Positions 14,152-21,516 of a stretch of DNA of 24,868 nucleotides are shown piece by piece. The notes under the pieces are model-generated. The model was not told the DNA's origin. It worked only from the letters and a program-made list of their open reading frames with translations, and ran no database searches. The position numbers were made by a program, and so were the translations under genes. Numbering within the stretch: the first letter of the stretch is position 1; the number at the start of each line of letters is the position of its first letter. Source of the DNA: CAG-390 sp045644325 (GTDB taxonomy: Bacteria > Bacillota > Clostridia > Oscillospirales > CAG-272); assembly GCA_045644325.1 (NCBI GenBank), contig JAZRGT010000072.1, positions 1 to 24,868 on the forward strand. Direction: 5' to 3'.

Positions 14152-14733
14152 ATGAAACTGATTCTGTCATCTTGCGACTTCGGACATCCCGAGTCGGCGA
14201 AATTTATATACGATCATTTGCCCAAACCCGCCGCAGATTGTCGAATTCTCTTCTTTCCCAACGAGAAAGCCACCGAATCTGCGATCAAAAGCGGCAAATA
14301 CAAAACACGCATCTCTGCTTTGAACTTCTCAAAAAATAATATTTTTGTTGCTGATTATTTCACCCCCGCTCCGTACTGCAATCTCGATATCGACCTAATC
14401 TATATCAGCGGCGGAAACACCTTCGGCACGATGAAGCGCATCCGTGAGTCGGGCTTCGATAAGGCGATCATTGATTACGTTGAAAACGGCGTCCTCTATA
14501 TCGGCGGCAGCGCCGGGGCACATATAGCAAGCGCAGACCTCTCGCACGTTGCAAAATACGATTCCGACACCTTCGGGTTGAAAGATTTTTCGGGACTTGC
14601 GCTATACCGCGGCATTTTCATTTGCCACTATACCTAAGAGCGAAAAAAGGACTATTTATCCCTCATTGCAGACGGGAAATATACGGTCAAAGCTCTCAAA
14701 GACGGTAAATCTATTTTTGTAAGAGAAGAATAG
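14152..14733 (+). pseudogene. Peptidase E-like (family S51) gene with an in-frame stop
   Basis: The frame encodes a peptidase E-like aspartyl dipeptidase: YISGGNTFGTM, then the nucleophile elbow GGSAGAH with Ser120, and a likely catalytic His159 in CHYT. Directly after Thr161 a TAA (14635-14637) stops translation. The next 31 codons continue in the same frame (ERKKDYLSLIADGKYTVKAL, then KDGKSIFVREE) up to TAG at 14731, and look like the normal C-terminal end of the family. The full length of about 193 residues would be a little short of typical family members. The gene starts 1 nt after the GNAT stop, so it was co-translated. A recent nonsense mutation or a sequencing error is most likely; a functional truncated product cannot be excluded since both active-site residues precede the stop. 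Confidence 0.8.
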
Positions 14734-14797
14734 CATATCCTGCTAATAAAGCTACAGTATTCAGAACGCTACTCAAAATAGTCCGTATTCAAAACTC

Positions 14798-14850
14798 GCC
14801 CTCCCGCTTGCGGGAGGGATTGGGAGGGTATAGAGCGGCGCGCGGAATTT
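14798..14850. repeat. Intergenic repeat, CCCTCCCGC family, copy 2
   Basis: The hairpin CCCTCCCGC-TTGC-style loop-GGGAGGG is followed by GGGAGGGTATAGAGC and GGCGCGCGGAATTTTACC. It lines up with 12544-12616 in the same orientation. Confidence 0.7.
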
Positions 14851-14997
14851 TACCAATCAAACTAAACCGAGGATGAATTATAACAGAAGTGAAGGAGCAA
14901 AAACCTCCCGCAAGCGAGAGGTTTTACTCCTTCCGGAATGTCGGCGGGGCGCCGCCATTCCGAAGCACAAGGTTATTTCGCCATCTGCGGATGGCGA

Positions 14998-15029
14998 CTT
15001 AAGAAACTTTTCGAGAAAAGTTTCTTAAG
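14998..15029. repeat. Perfect 15-bp palindrome (CTTAAGAAACTTTTC arms)
   Basis: 14998-15012 and 15015-15029 are exact reverse complements with a 2-nt centre. It has no T tract on either side and does not follow a gene, so it reads as a repeat element rather than a terminator. Confidence 0.7.
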
Positions 15030-15104
15030 AATCTTCAAAAGCTTTTCCGCTGCTGTTGCCGTAGTTCAGTTAAAAATATCAGTTATAAGCTGACACCCAA
15101 AATT

Positions 15105-15180
15105 GCCCTCCCGCTTGCGGGAGGGACAGGGTGGGTAGTCAGCACCCGTACGAAAGATTTCGTGCCAAAACGAAACCAAT
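15105..15180. repeat. Intergenic repeat, CCCTCCCGC family, copy 3
   Basis: Same orientation as copies 1 and 2: a CCCTCCCGC/GCGGGAGGG hairpin, then GGGTGGGTAGTCAGC as in copy 1, then a diverged tail containing its own short hairpin (CGAAAGATTTCG) and GTGCCAAAACGAAACC. Confidence 0.7.
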
Positions 15181-15467
15181 GGCGAAATTTAATAAAGATG
15201 AGGAAATCCGCTGCGGCGGATTTTTACCTTTATTTGCGCCCTTCGGGCGCAGGGTGACAGAGCGCGCACTTGCCTTCGGCAAGTTGCAACTCTGCCTCGG
15301 CGGCTAAACACCGCCGTTTTCCTACGGAAAAACGCCAGAGCTGCCATTCCCTACATTCGGGAAGTATCGACTCTGTCCAAAAATCCGAAGCCGAGCTTCG
15401 TATTTTTGAAGCGCGGTGGCGAAGGCCGAAGCCTTCGCATTGAAATGAGCGTCCGCCTCAAACTCCG

Positions 15468-15487
15468 CGAACTTTTGAAAAAGTTCG
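15468..15487 (-). repeat. Hairpin repeat with CTTTTTCAAAAG core
   Basis: A 9-bp stem with a 2-nt centre. On the minus strand the core CTTTTTCAAAAG is preceded by AGTTTTGATC and flanked by GAA/TTC. The copy at 24726-24745 has the same core and prefix but CCA/TGG at the base of the stem. Confidence 0.6.
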
Positions 15488-15525
15488 ATCAAAACTTCCC
15501 GACGATGATGTCTTTTATTTGATTG

Positions 15526-15623
15526 GAAATTTCCGCTCGCGGAAATTCACCTTAACTTCGCCGCAGGCGAACCATAACTCACGCGAAGCGTGATCATAAC
15601 TCGGCGCAAGCCGATCATAACTC
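15526..15623 (-). repeat. Tandem hairpin array A (about 22-nt period) with terminal module
   Basis: Read on the minus strand, three short palindromes follow each other: TCGGC-TTGC-GCCGA (15614-15601), TCACGC-TTC-GCGTGA (15593-15579) and TTCGCC-TGC-GGCGAA (15571-15557). They are separated by GTTATGAT-type spacers, at a period of 21-22 nt. The array ends in AAGGTGAATTT and a last stem (15547-15528) closing with AAATTTCC. The same order and terminal module occur at 19177-19292 on the plus strand. It begins right after the typA terminator. Confidence 0.8.
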
Positions 15624-15655
15624 AAAAAAGCAGGACGCCCGCGTCCTGCTTTTTT
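15624..15655 (-). terminator. Intrinsic terminator of typA
   Basis: A stem of AAAAAAGCAGGACGC with GCGTCCTGCTTTTTT lies immediately after the typA stop codon (15663-15665); the run of T on the exit side supports termination on the minus strand. Confidence 0.85.
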
Positions 15656-15662
15656 GATAGAA

Positions 15663-17504
15663 TTATTTATCAAGACCTCTCTTAATACGGCTCTGCGCCT
15701 TAAGTCTGGTCTCGGTGTTGAGAATTCTCTTTCTGATTCTGATCGACTTGGGTGTCGCCTCGATAAGCTCGTCGTCGCCGATGAACTCGATCGCCTCCTC
15801 GAGGCTGAAGAGCACGGGAGGAGTGAGAAGAAGCTTTTCGTCCGCACCCGAAGAACGGATCGCGGTAAGCTGCTTTCTCTTACAGGGATTGAGCGTGATA
15901 TCCTCCATCTTAGGGCACTCACCGACGACCATACCCTCATAAACGGGCTGACCGGGCACAACAAACATTCTGCCTCTGTCCTGGCAGTTGTAAATACCGT
16001 AGGTAGTGGTCTCGTTGGTCTCGCTTGCAACAAGCGAGCCGGTGAATCGCATCGGGATCTCGCCCTTATAGGGTGCGTAGCTGTCAAAAATGGTATTGAG
16101 AATACCCTCGCCGTGAGTATCGGTCATAAACTTGGTTCTGTAACCGAAGAGGCAACGGGTGGGGATGAGGTATTCAAGTCTCATTCTCGATCCGACCTGA
16201 TGCATCTCAAGGAGCTCGCCCTTTCTCTGACCGAGCTTTTCGATGACCGCGCCCATATACTGCTCGGGCACGTCAACGGTCAAGCGCTCGATAGGCTCGC
16301 ACTTTACGCCGTCCTCTTCCTTAAAGAGAACACGGGGAGTCGAACAGCAGATCTCATAGCCCTCGCGGCGCATGGTCTCGAGAAGAATCGAAAGATGCAT
16401 TTCACCTCTGCCCGCAACGAGGAATTCCTCGGTGGTGTCGCCGTCGTTTACGCGGAGAGAAACGTCCTTGAGAAGCTCGCGGGAGAGTCTGTCACGGATC
16501 TGACGGGAGGTAACGAACTTACCCTCTCTGCCCGCGAAGGGGGAATCGTTGACCGAGAAGGTCATTTCGATGGTGGGCTCGCTGACCTTTACGAACTCGA
16601 GAGGCTCGGGATTGGTGAGCGATGCAACGGTATCACCGATATTGATGTCACCTGCGCCCGAGAAGCAAACGATGTCACCCATCTTTGCCTCCTCAACGGG
16701 TACGCGGCGGAGACCGTCGATCTGGAAAAGCGATGCGATACGAACACGCTTCGGCTTTTCATCCGAATGGAAGTTGCAGATCGCAACGTCCTGATTGAGT
16801 TTGAGTGTACCGCGCTCGATACGTCCGATACCGATACGGCCGACGTAGTCATTATAGTCGATGGAAGAAACGAGAAGCTGAAGCTCGTCGTCGGGATCGC
16901 CCTCGGGTGCGGGGATATAATCAAGAATGGTCTCAAAGAGGGGCTTGAGGTCGGTTCCCTGCTCGTTCGGGTTACGGGATGCGGTGCCCGCTCTGCCCGA
17001 GCAGTAAAGCACGGGGCTGTCGAGCTGCTCGTCGGTCGCGTCAAGGTCGATGAGGAGCTCAAGAACCTCGTCCTCAACCTCGGCGATACGCGCGTCGGGC
17101 TTGTCTATCTTATTAATTACTACGATAACGGGATGATTGAGCGACAGCGCGCGCTGAAGCACGAATCTCGTCTGCGGCATCGGACCCTCCGCCGAGTCAA
17201 CAAGCAGAATAACGCCGTTTACCATTTTAAGTACACGCTCAACCTCGCCTCCGAAGTCAGCGTGGCCGGGGGTGTCAACGATATTGATCTTTACGTCCTC
17301 GTAATGAACCGCGGTGTTCTTGGCAAGAATGGTGATACCTCTCTCGCGCTCGATATCGCCCGAGTCCATAACGCAGGTTACGGTTTCCTGATTCTGTCTG
17401 TAAATGCCGCCCTGCTTGAGCATTTCATCGACCAGAGTGGTCTTTCCGTGGTCAACGTGTGCAATGATCGCTATGTTTCGCAGATCGTTTCTTTTGATTC
17501 TCAT
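15663..17504 (-). CDS. typA: Ribosome-associated translational GTPase TypA/BipA
   Basis: A 613-residue GTPase of the EF-G/LepA superfamily that binds the ribosome and helps assembly of the large subunit and adaptation to stress or low temperature. All G motifs are present: AHVDHGKT (15-22), RGITI (55-59), DTPGH (77-81), NKID (131-134) and a CSGRAG-type G5 segment (about 168). After the G domain come the beta-barrel domain II, the EF-G-like domains III and V (AGRGEMHLSILLETMRREGY, GEILNTIFDSY-type segment) and the BipA-specific C-terminal domain (TTTYGIYNCQDRGRMFVVPG, DEKLLLTPP). The length is typical (about 605-615). The start codon has a weak GGGA ribosome binding site. The gene stands alone, followed by a strong terminator. 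Confidence 0.97.
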   Translation of the reverse strand: MRIKRNDLRNIAIIAHVDHGKTTLVDEMLKQGGIYRQNQETVTCVMDSGDIERERGITILAKNTAVHYEDVKINIVDTPGHADFGGEVERVLKMVNGVILLVDSAEGPMPQTRFVLQRALSLNHPVIVVINKIDKPDARIAEVEDEVLELLIDLDATDEQLDSPVLYCSGRAGTASRNPNEQGTDLKPLFETILDYIPAPEGDPDDELQLLVSSIDYNDYVGRIGIGRIERGTLKLNQDVAICNFHSDEKPKRVRIASLFQIDGLRRVPVEEAKMGDIVCFSGAGDINIGDTVASLTNPEPLEFVKVSEPTIEMTFSVNDSPFAGREGKFVTSRQIRDRLSRELLKDVSLRVNDGDTTEEFLVAGRGEMHLSILLETMRREGYEICCSTPRVLFKEEDGVKCEPIERLTVDVPEQYMGAVIEKLGQRKGELLEMHQVGSRMRLEYLIPTRCLFGYRTKFMTDTHGEGILNTIFDSYAPYKGEIPMRFTGSLVASETNETTTYGIYNCQDRGRMFVVPGQPVYEGMVVGECPKMEDITLNPCKRKQLTAIRSSGADEKLLLTPPVLFSLEEAIEFIGDDELIEATPKSIRIRKRILNTETRLKAQSRIKRGLDK

Positions 17505-17986
17505 TTAATTTCCCGTCTCTTTCTCGTCAAATCAAATTTTTCGTATGTATTCGCGCAAAAATTACATTATATTATAACACAAAATCAGCCCGAAGAAAAG
17601 AGTCATATAGTCAATATTACAAAAAATTCACACTTTGTTTTGTGCATACTGCATAATTTGGCAAGTCAACGCCAATACTCGACAGAAAAACGCATAATAA
17701 CTCCTTGCCGTGACCGCTATCACAAAGAAATTTCGCCGCAGATCTGACGCATTTACCGACCGAATACAGCAAACGTAAGATCAAAGGCAAAATCCGATTC
17801 AAACCGCCGTCAAACGTTTGAGTTCGATATTATTCGTACATTTCATCAAGAAGCGCTTCAAATTCAGACGCTTTTTTGTTCGATTATCGTCTATCTAATT
17901 TTATCGAATTTTGTATTATTTTGACTTATATCTAATATATTGCTTATTAACATATCGAATGTTAGATAATATTTTTCAGAAAACAC
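17505..17986. other. Long intergenic region between typA and the ArsR-like gene
   Basis: No credible gene is seen in about 480 nt. It must hold the typA promoter; a TATAAT on the minus strand (complement near 17570-17575) is a candidate -10 box, but a good -35 box is not visible. Short palindromes such as CAAACGTTTG (near 17812) and GAAGCGCTTC (near 17852) occur. The right end is very AT-rich with repeated TATCTAAT and ATTAGATA words near the next promoter. Confidence 0.5.
17949..17963. promoter_or_regulatory. Candidate operator before the ArsR-like gene
   Basis: AACAT (17949-17953) and ATGTT (17959-17963) form an inverted repeat just upstream of the -35 box. Similar words (TATCTAAT, TATCGAAT, TTAGATAA) recur between 17890 and 18000, as might be expected for an autoregulated winged-helix repressor. 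The AT content makes chance matches easy. Confidence 0.35.
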
Positions 17987-18015
17987 TTGACAAAATTAGA
18001 TTTATATGATATAGT
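17987..18015 (+). promoter_or_regulatory. Promoter of the ArsR-like gene and downstream operon
   Basis: -35 box TTGACA (17987-17992), 17-nt spacer, -10 box TATAGT (18010-18015). It leaves about 55 nt of leader before the chosen ATG. Confidence 0.75.
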
Positions 18016-18078
18016 TCTAAATGAATTAGTGTGACCTATATAAAACAAGTAATCATGAAAGCCAAAGGAGCTCAAGAG

Positions 18079-19176
18079 ATGGAAGCCATTTTGCTTCGCG
18101 AACCCAATCTGATATTCGAAACCGCGACTCTGCTGTGGAGCAGCAGAAGCAATCAATCGTGCCGAGAACTGAAAAACGCGATACACAAAAAATTCGCGAT
18201 CGACGAAAACGTTCTCAATTCCTGCTTCGACGCCATCATTGAAGCGAGTGAATACGTGTGTGACGGTGTCGAGTCGCAGACCGACGAGGAGCTGCTGAAT
18301 TTCCTTTTCGGAAGACATTCCTCTATGAGGGGTCCGTTTGCCTTCTACCTCATTCACGATCTCTGCAGACGCACGAAAAACGATTTCAAAACAGATCTTG
18401 CTGACCTGCGCCGTATGTCACCCGCAATCTTCTTCGTCAACTTCTCCTCCCTTCTTCTGGCGGAATTTGCTCCGTCCGACTTCGGTGGGGTTGTTACGAA
18501 CTTTGGGGAGCTTTTTGCCTTTATTGAGACGATGCCGGTGCCTGACGACGAAAAATGGGCTCTTATGAAGCTTTATAACAATTTTGAGACGTATCGAGAG
18601 AAATTAGCGGATATCCTCGCACTTGCGGGAGAACTCTATATGAGAAAATACGATACGATAAAGCACTATATCGGCTGGTTTATAGCTGCTGCGGCGGAAC
18701 CGCTTTCAAACGGCGGCGCGCGGTTTATTGAGCAGAATTACGGCGTCGAACTCTCTGATTCTGCCGATGCGATCTTTCTGCAGCCTTCCATTGCTATGTG
18801 TAACACCACGCGCTATCTTATGAGCTATACATCCGAGAGGATCACCGATTTTCTCTACGTCGGCGTTCTCTACGAGCCCTTGCGCGAAATAACCGACGTT
18901 TCGACGGTTGACGACAAGATCTGCCGAACTCTGCGAACGATTGGTGACAACCGCAAGTATGAGATCCTGAAGCTCCTTGCCGAATCTCCGCGCTACGGAC
19001 AGCAAATCGCTTCTCTTATCGACATTTCGACCGCAACCGTATCGCATCATATGTCTATGCTGATCGAAGCGGGCTTTGTTGATATAAAGCGCGAGTCCAA
19101 CCGTATTTATTATATACCGAATAAGAAGAAAATACGCGACTTTCTCGATGAGTTGTCGGAGGCTTTGCTCGGTTAA
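18079..19176 (+). CDS. ArsR-like winged-helix transcription regulator with large N-terminal domain
   Basis: A 365-residue regulator. The C-terminal about 80 residues are an ArsR/SmtB-type winged helix (NRKYEILKLLAESPRYGQQI, IDISTATVSHHMSMLIEAGF as recognition helix, then the wing ESNRIYYIP). The N-terminal about 280 residues are helical and resemble the DUF5937-type ligand domains found on some ArsR-like proteins, with no metal-binding CxC motif, so a metal sensor is unlikely. The ATG at 18079 is chosen because AAAGGAG stands 8 nt upstream; an upstream GTG is in frame without a comparable site. A hairpin array starts at the first base after the stop codon, and small membrane protein genes follow, probably part of its regulon. 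Confidence 0.8.
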   Translation: MEAILLREPNLIFETATLLWSSRSNQSCRELKNAIHKKFAIDENVLNSCFDAIIEASEYVCDGVESQTDEELLNFLFGRHSSMRGPFAFYLIHDLCRRTKNDFKTDLADLRRMSPAIFFVNFSSLLLAEFAPSDFGGVVTNFGELFAFIETMPVPDDEKWALMKLYNNFETYREKLADILALAGELYMRKYDTIKHYIGWFIAAAAEPLSNGGARFIEQNYGVELSDSADAIFLQPSIAMCNTTRYLMSYTSERITDFLYVGVLYEPLREITDVSTVDDKICRTLRTIGDNRKYEILKLLAESPRYGQQIASLIDISTATVSHHMSMLIEAGFVDIKRESNRIYYIPNKKKIRDFLDELSEALLG

Positions 19177-19292
19177 TCTCGCTTCGCTCGAATGATAATC
19201 TGCCTTCGGCAGAGTGATAATCTCGCTTCGCGAGAGTGATAATTTGCCTGCGGCAAAATGAAAGGTGAATTTTCGCCGAGGCGAAAATTTCC
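19177..19292 (+). repeat. Tandem hairpin array B (22-nt period) with terminal module
   Basis: Units start at 19177, 19199, 19221 and 19243, an exact 22-nt period. The last three are perfect 6-bp palindromes with a 3-nt loop: TCTGCC-TTC-GGCAGA, TCTCGC-TTC-GCGAGA and TTTGCC-TGC-GGCAAA; the first is degraded. Spacers read GTGATAA or ATGATAA. The end module is AAGGTGAATTT followed by a stem (19268-19277 with 19280-19289) and AAATTTCC. Stem sequence varies while pairing is kept. It sits between two co-directed genes and is probably transcribed. Confidence 0.85.
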
Positions 19293-19316
19293 TATTAATA
19301 ATAAAAGGGGGGTATA

Positions 19317-19745
19317 ATGTCGGAAAACGAACATAAACTTGCTCGTTTGGCGAAAGTTTTTCTGATACTTGCGCTCGCTTCCTTTGTCATTGGCAACGCG
19401 TTTGCTTTATTTATCTATTACGCTTTCCGCTCCGAGCTTCCATCATATAATGCAGAAATTATTCAAAAAAATCCCATCGCATCCTTGGCATACCTCGGCT
19501 CAATGCTTGCCCAGGTAGTCGGATGCACCCTGACAGCGGGCATCGGCAACGCACTTTCGATCCTTTTTTCCTCTTTCTCTATCTCCTTTTCATCGAAAGC
19601 CGCCCGTGCCTGCTGTCAACCCCATGCTTGCAGGGATGCAAGCAATTTTAAGCCGCTCTCCATAATTCTACTGATCATTTCGATCCTCGCTTTACTCCTG
19701 ACTCTACCCACATACGTTCTGCTCTCCTTCTTCCTGGGGGTGTAA
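19317..19745 (+). CDS. Small membrane protein of unknown function
   Basis: A 142-residue protein with three or four hydrophobic segments (about 14-35, 52-88 with a short break, 112-138). A Cys-containing loop (CCQPHAC) lies between the second and third. No family is recognised. The ribosome binding site is a GGGGGG run 5 nt before the ATG, and it begins 24 nt after hairpin array B. The next gene starts 1 nt after its stop codon, so the two are translated together. Confidence 0.7.
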   Translation: MSENEHKLARLAKVFLILALASFVIGNAFALFIYYAFRSELPSYNAEIIQKNPIASLAYLGSMLAQVVGCTLTAGIGNALSILFSSFSISFSSKAARACCQPHACRDASNFKPLSIILLIISILALLLTLPTYVLLSFFLGV

Positions 19746-19746
19746 A

Positions 19747-20163
19747 ATGAACAAACACACGAAAAAATCTCTGATTTTCTCGATCCTCGCGATAGTTGCA
19801 ATTGCGGTTGGAATTACCGTATTCTGTATTGCAGGTGAATCTATTAACGATCACTTGGCGGCTTCGCCCGATAACGACGATCCGGGCGCGGCGCTCGGCA
19901 GCCTGATAGCTGCTTTAGCGGGAATGATCACCCTTTTTATCGTTGCAGTCGTCGATCTGATATTCACCTCGATGATCGTCTATATGTTCGCCTACTTTGC
20001 ACACGAAAAAGCAATTGAGGCAATTGCGGAAATCAGCGAAACAGGCGGTTCGCTCGGGCTACCCAAATTTCTGCGCGCATTCTCGGTTTTTGAAATGATT
20101 CTGTCGGGAGCCGCCGCACTTCTCACCTTGCTATTATTTATGGCGATATTTGCATTCAATTGA
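19747..20163 (+). CDS. Small membrane protein of unknown function
   Basis: A 138-residue protein with three to four membrane segments (about 9-29, 49-86, 111-136) and an acidic loop (SPDNDDPGAA) after the first. No family is recognised. Its ATG is 1 nt after the stop of the gene at 19317-19745 and the ribosome binding site lies inside that gene. The two proteins have similar size and layout and may act as a pair; control by the ArsR-like regulator upstream is plausible. Confidence 0.7.
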   Translation: MNKHTKKSLIFSILAIVAIAVGITVFCIAGESINDHLAASPDNDDPGAALGSLIAALAGMITLFIVAVVDLIFTSMIVYMFAYFAHEKAIEAIAEISETGGSLGLPKFLRAFSVFEMILSGAAALLTLLLFMAIFAFN

Positions 20164-20180
20164 TATATTAAGGAAACAAA

Positions 20181-20843
20181 ATGTCAAAAAAGTTACTCAT
20201 CTTTGATATTGACGGCACGCTTGCCGACACCGACCACATTATGGATCGGATCGTTTTCGATACCCTACACGATTCCGGCATCGAGATCGAGTCGGTCGCC
20301 GCGACCGTTGAATCGCTTAACACGACCGGCAGAGTCATCATAAAGCCCCGCGCGCTCGTGCCGGGTGAATTCGTCGACCGCATCGACAATGAAAAATACT
20401 CCGCCGATTTTTGGAAAAACTACGATAATCATTACCTCGAGAGCATAGAAAATCTCTACGAAGGCATCCGCGAGGTGCTCGCGGAGCTCAAATCGCGCGG
20501 ATATATGCTTGCCGCGCTTTCAAACAGAAAAGAAAAATACGTGATCGGCATCATAAACGCCGCATTCGGTGAGGGTTACTTCTCCGCTATCCGCGGCTGG
20601 ACAGATACCAACCCCAAAAAGCCCGATCCGCACGGTCTGAATCTCATTCTTGACGAGCTTGGCGTGTTGCCCGAAAATGCGTATATGGTCGGCGACATCG
20701 CAAACGATTACAGAGTTGCGGTAAACGCGGGCGTGAACCACATCATCGTAACTTGGGGCTACGGCAAATACGACGAAATACGCGAGATCGGCGCTACAGT
20801 TTTTGCCGACAAGCCTTCCGATCTCCTTGAAATTCTTAAATAA
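20181..20843 (+). CDS. HAD-family phosphatase 1 (phosphoglycolate phosphatase-like)
   Basis: A 220-residue haloacid dehalogenase hydrolase with a C1 cap. Motif I is FDIDGTLAD (nucleophile Asp9, acid/base Asp11), motif II is LSNR (Ser114), motif III is the Lys in PKKPDP (Lys147), and motif IV is GDIANDY (Asp172 and Asp176). All catalytic residues are present. The substrate is unknown; PGP-like HADs remove phosphate from small sugar phosphates or damaged metabolites. It is about half identical to the HAD directly downstream (9 nt gap), so the two come from a tandem duplication. The ribosome binding site is AAGGAAA. Confidence 0.88.
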   Translation: MSKKLLIFDIDGTLADTDHIMDRIVFDTLHDSGIEIESVAATVESLNTTGRVIIKPRALVPGEFVDRIDNEKYSADFWKNYDNHYLESIENLYEGIREVLAELKSRGYMLAALSNRKEKYVIGIINAAFGEGYFSAIRGWTDTNPKKPDPHGLNLILDELGVLPENAYMVGDIANDYRVAVNAGVNHIIVTWGYGKYDEIREIGATVFADKPSDLLEILK

Positions 20844-20852
20844 AGGTGCAAA

Positions 20853-21515
20853 ATGCCTAAAAATCTTCTCATCTTCGACCTTGACGGAACACTTTCCGAC
20901 ACCCAACCGATACTTTACACGATAGTTCTCGAAACCCTGCGTGAATCGGGGGTGCCGATCGAGTCGCTTGCCGACGTTTACCGCTCCTTTGACGAGCACG
21001 GCAAGGAAGTAATCGAGCTCAAAGCCTTGATACCCGCAGAATTTCTGCCTGCAGTCGACCGCGAAAAATACTCCGTTGACTTTTGGAACAACTATACAAA
21101 GCTCTGTATGGGCGCGACCGAGTGCGTTTTTGACGGTATGCGCGAAACTCTCGATGAACTCAAGCGCCGCGGATATATCCTCGCGGTGCTCTCAAACAAG
21201 AAAAATAAATACGTTCAGCCGATCATTTCGACCGCCTTCGGCGAGGGATTCTTCGATTTTGTTTGCGGTTGGGACGAGGTTCGCCCGAAAAAGCCTGATC
21301 CTACCTCACTTCTCGATATGCTCGCCGAGCTCGGTATTGAAAAAGAGAACGCGTGGATGATCGGCGATCTTCCCGCCGATTACAGCGTTTCGGTAAACGC
21401 GGGTGTAAATCACGTCATAGCCGAGTGGGGCTACGGCAAAAAGAAGAAATTTCTCGCACTCGGCGCAACCGTCTTTGCACAAAAGCCGCTTGATCTGCTT
21501 GAGATCTTCAAATAA
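20853..21515 (+). CDS. HAD-family phosphatase 2, tandem paralog
   Basis: A 220-residue HAD hydrolase of the same length as the one before it. Motif I is FDLDGTLSD (Asp9 and Asp11), motif II is LSNK (Ser114), motif III is PKKPDP (Lys147), and motif IV is GDLPADY. The cap residues (about 18-90) have diverged more than the core, which suggests a different substrate from its neighbour. The ribosome binding site AAAGGTG is 5 nt before the ATG. Another small gene starts 1 nt after the stop codon. Confidence 0.88.
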   Translation: MPKNLLIFDLDGTLSDTQPILYTIVLETLRESGVPIESLADVYRSFDEHGKEVIELKALIPAEFLPAVDREKYSVDFWNNYTKLCMGATECVFDGMRETLDELKRRGYILAVLSNKKNKYVQPIISTAFGEGFFDFVCGWDEVRPKKPDPTSLLDMLAELGIEKENAWMIGDLPADYSVSVNAGVNHVIAEWGYGKKKKFLALGATVFAQKPLDLLEIFK

Positions 21516-21516
21516 A

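Larger units (their letters stand above)
14734..15519. other. Repeat-dense intergenic region without a convincing gene
   Basis: No credible coding frame is seen. The stretch is packed with hairpins, for example 14891-14933 (nested stem around ACCTC/GAGGT), a GGAATG/CATTCC stem near 14936-14962, TCGCCATC/GATGGCGA near 14979-14998, 14998-15029, AAATCCGC/GCGGATTT near 15206-15227, GCGCCC/GGGCGC near 15237-15251, ACTTGCC/GGCAAGT near 15268-15284, and GCGAAGGC/GCCTTCGC near 15418-15438. It looks like repeat elements that inserted next to each other. Confidence 0.7.

Noticed and set aside
14635..14637. Recoded stop codon (selenocysteine or pyrrolysine) in the peptidase E-like gene
   Set aside because: The codon is TAA; selenocysteine uses TGA and pyrrolysine uses TAG. 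A nonsense mutation or error is the simpler reading.
15654..17747. A 697-codon open frame on the plus strand opposite typA
   Set aside because: It mirrors the typA codon pattern and has no domain, and its start lies in the typA terminator region. typA itself is unmistakable.
17505..17986. A tRNA or structured RNA gene in the typA-ArsR gap
   Set aside because: I looked for cloverleaf-like arms and a CCA or GTTCGA-type T loop and saw no consistent set; only short isolated palindromes occur.
19177..19292. CRISPR array
   Set aside because: The unit is only 22 nt, the palindromic part varies and the spacer is constant, the reverse of a CRISPR array. No cas gene is in the window.
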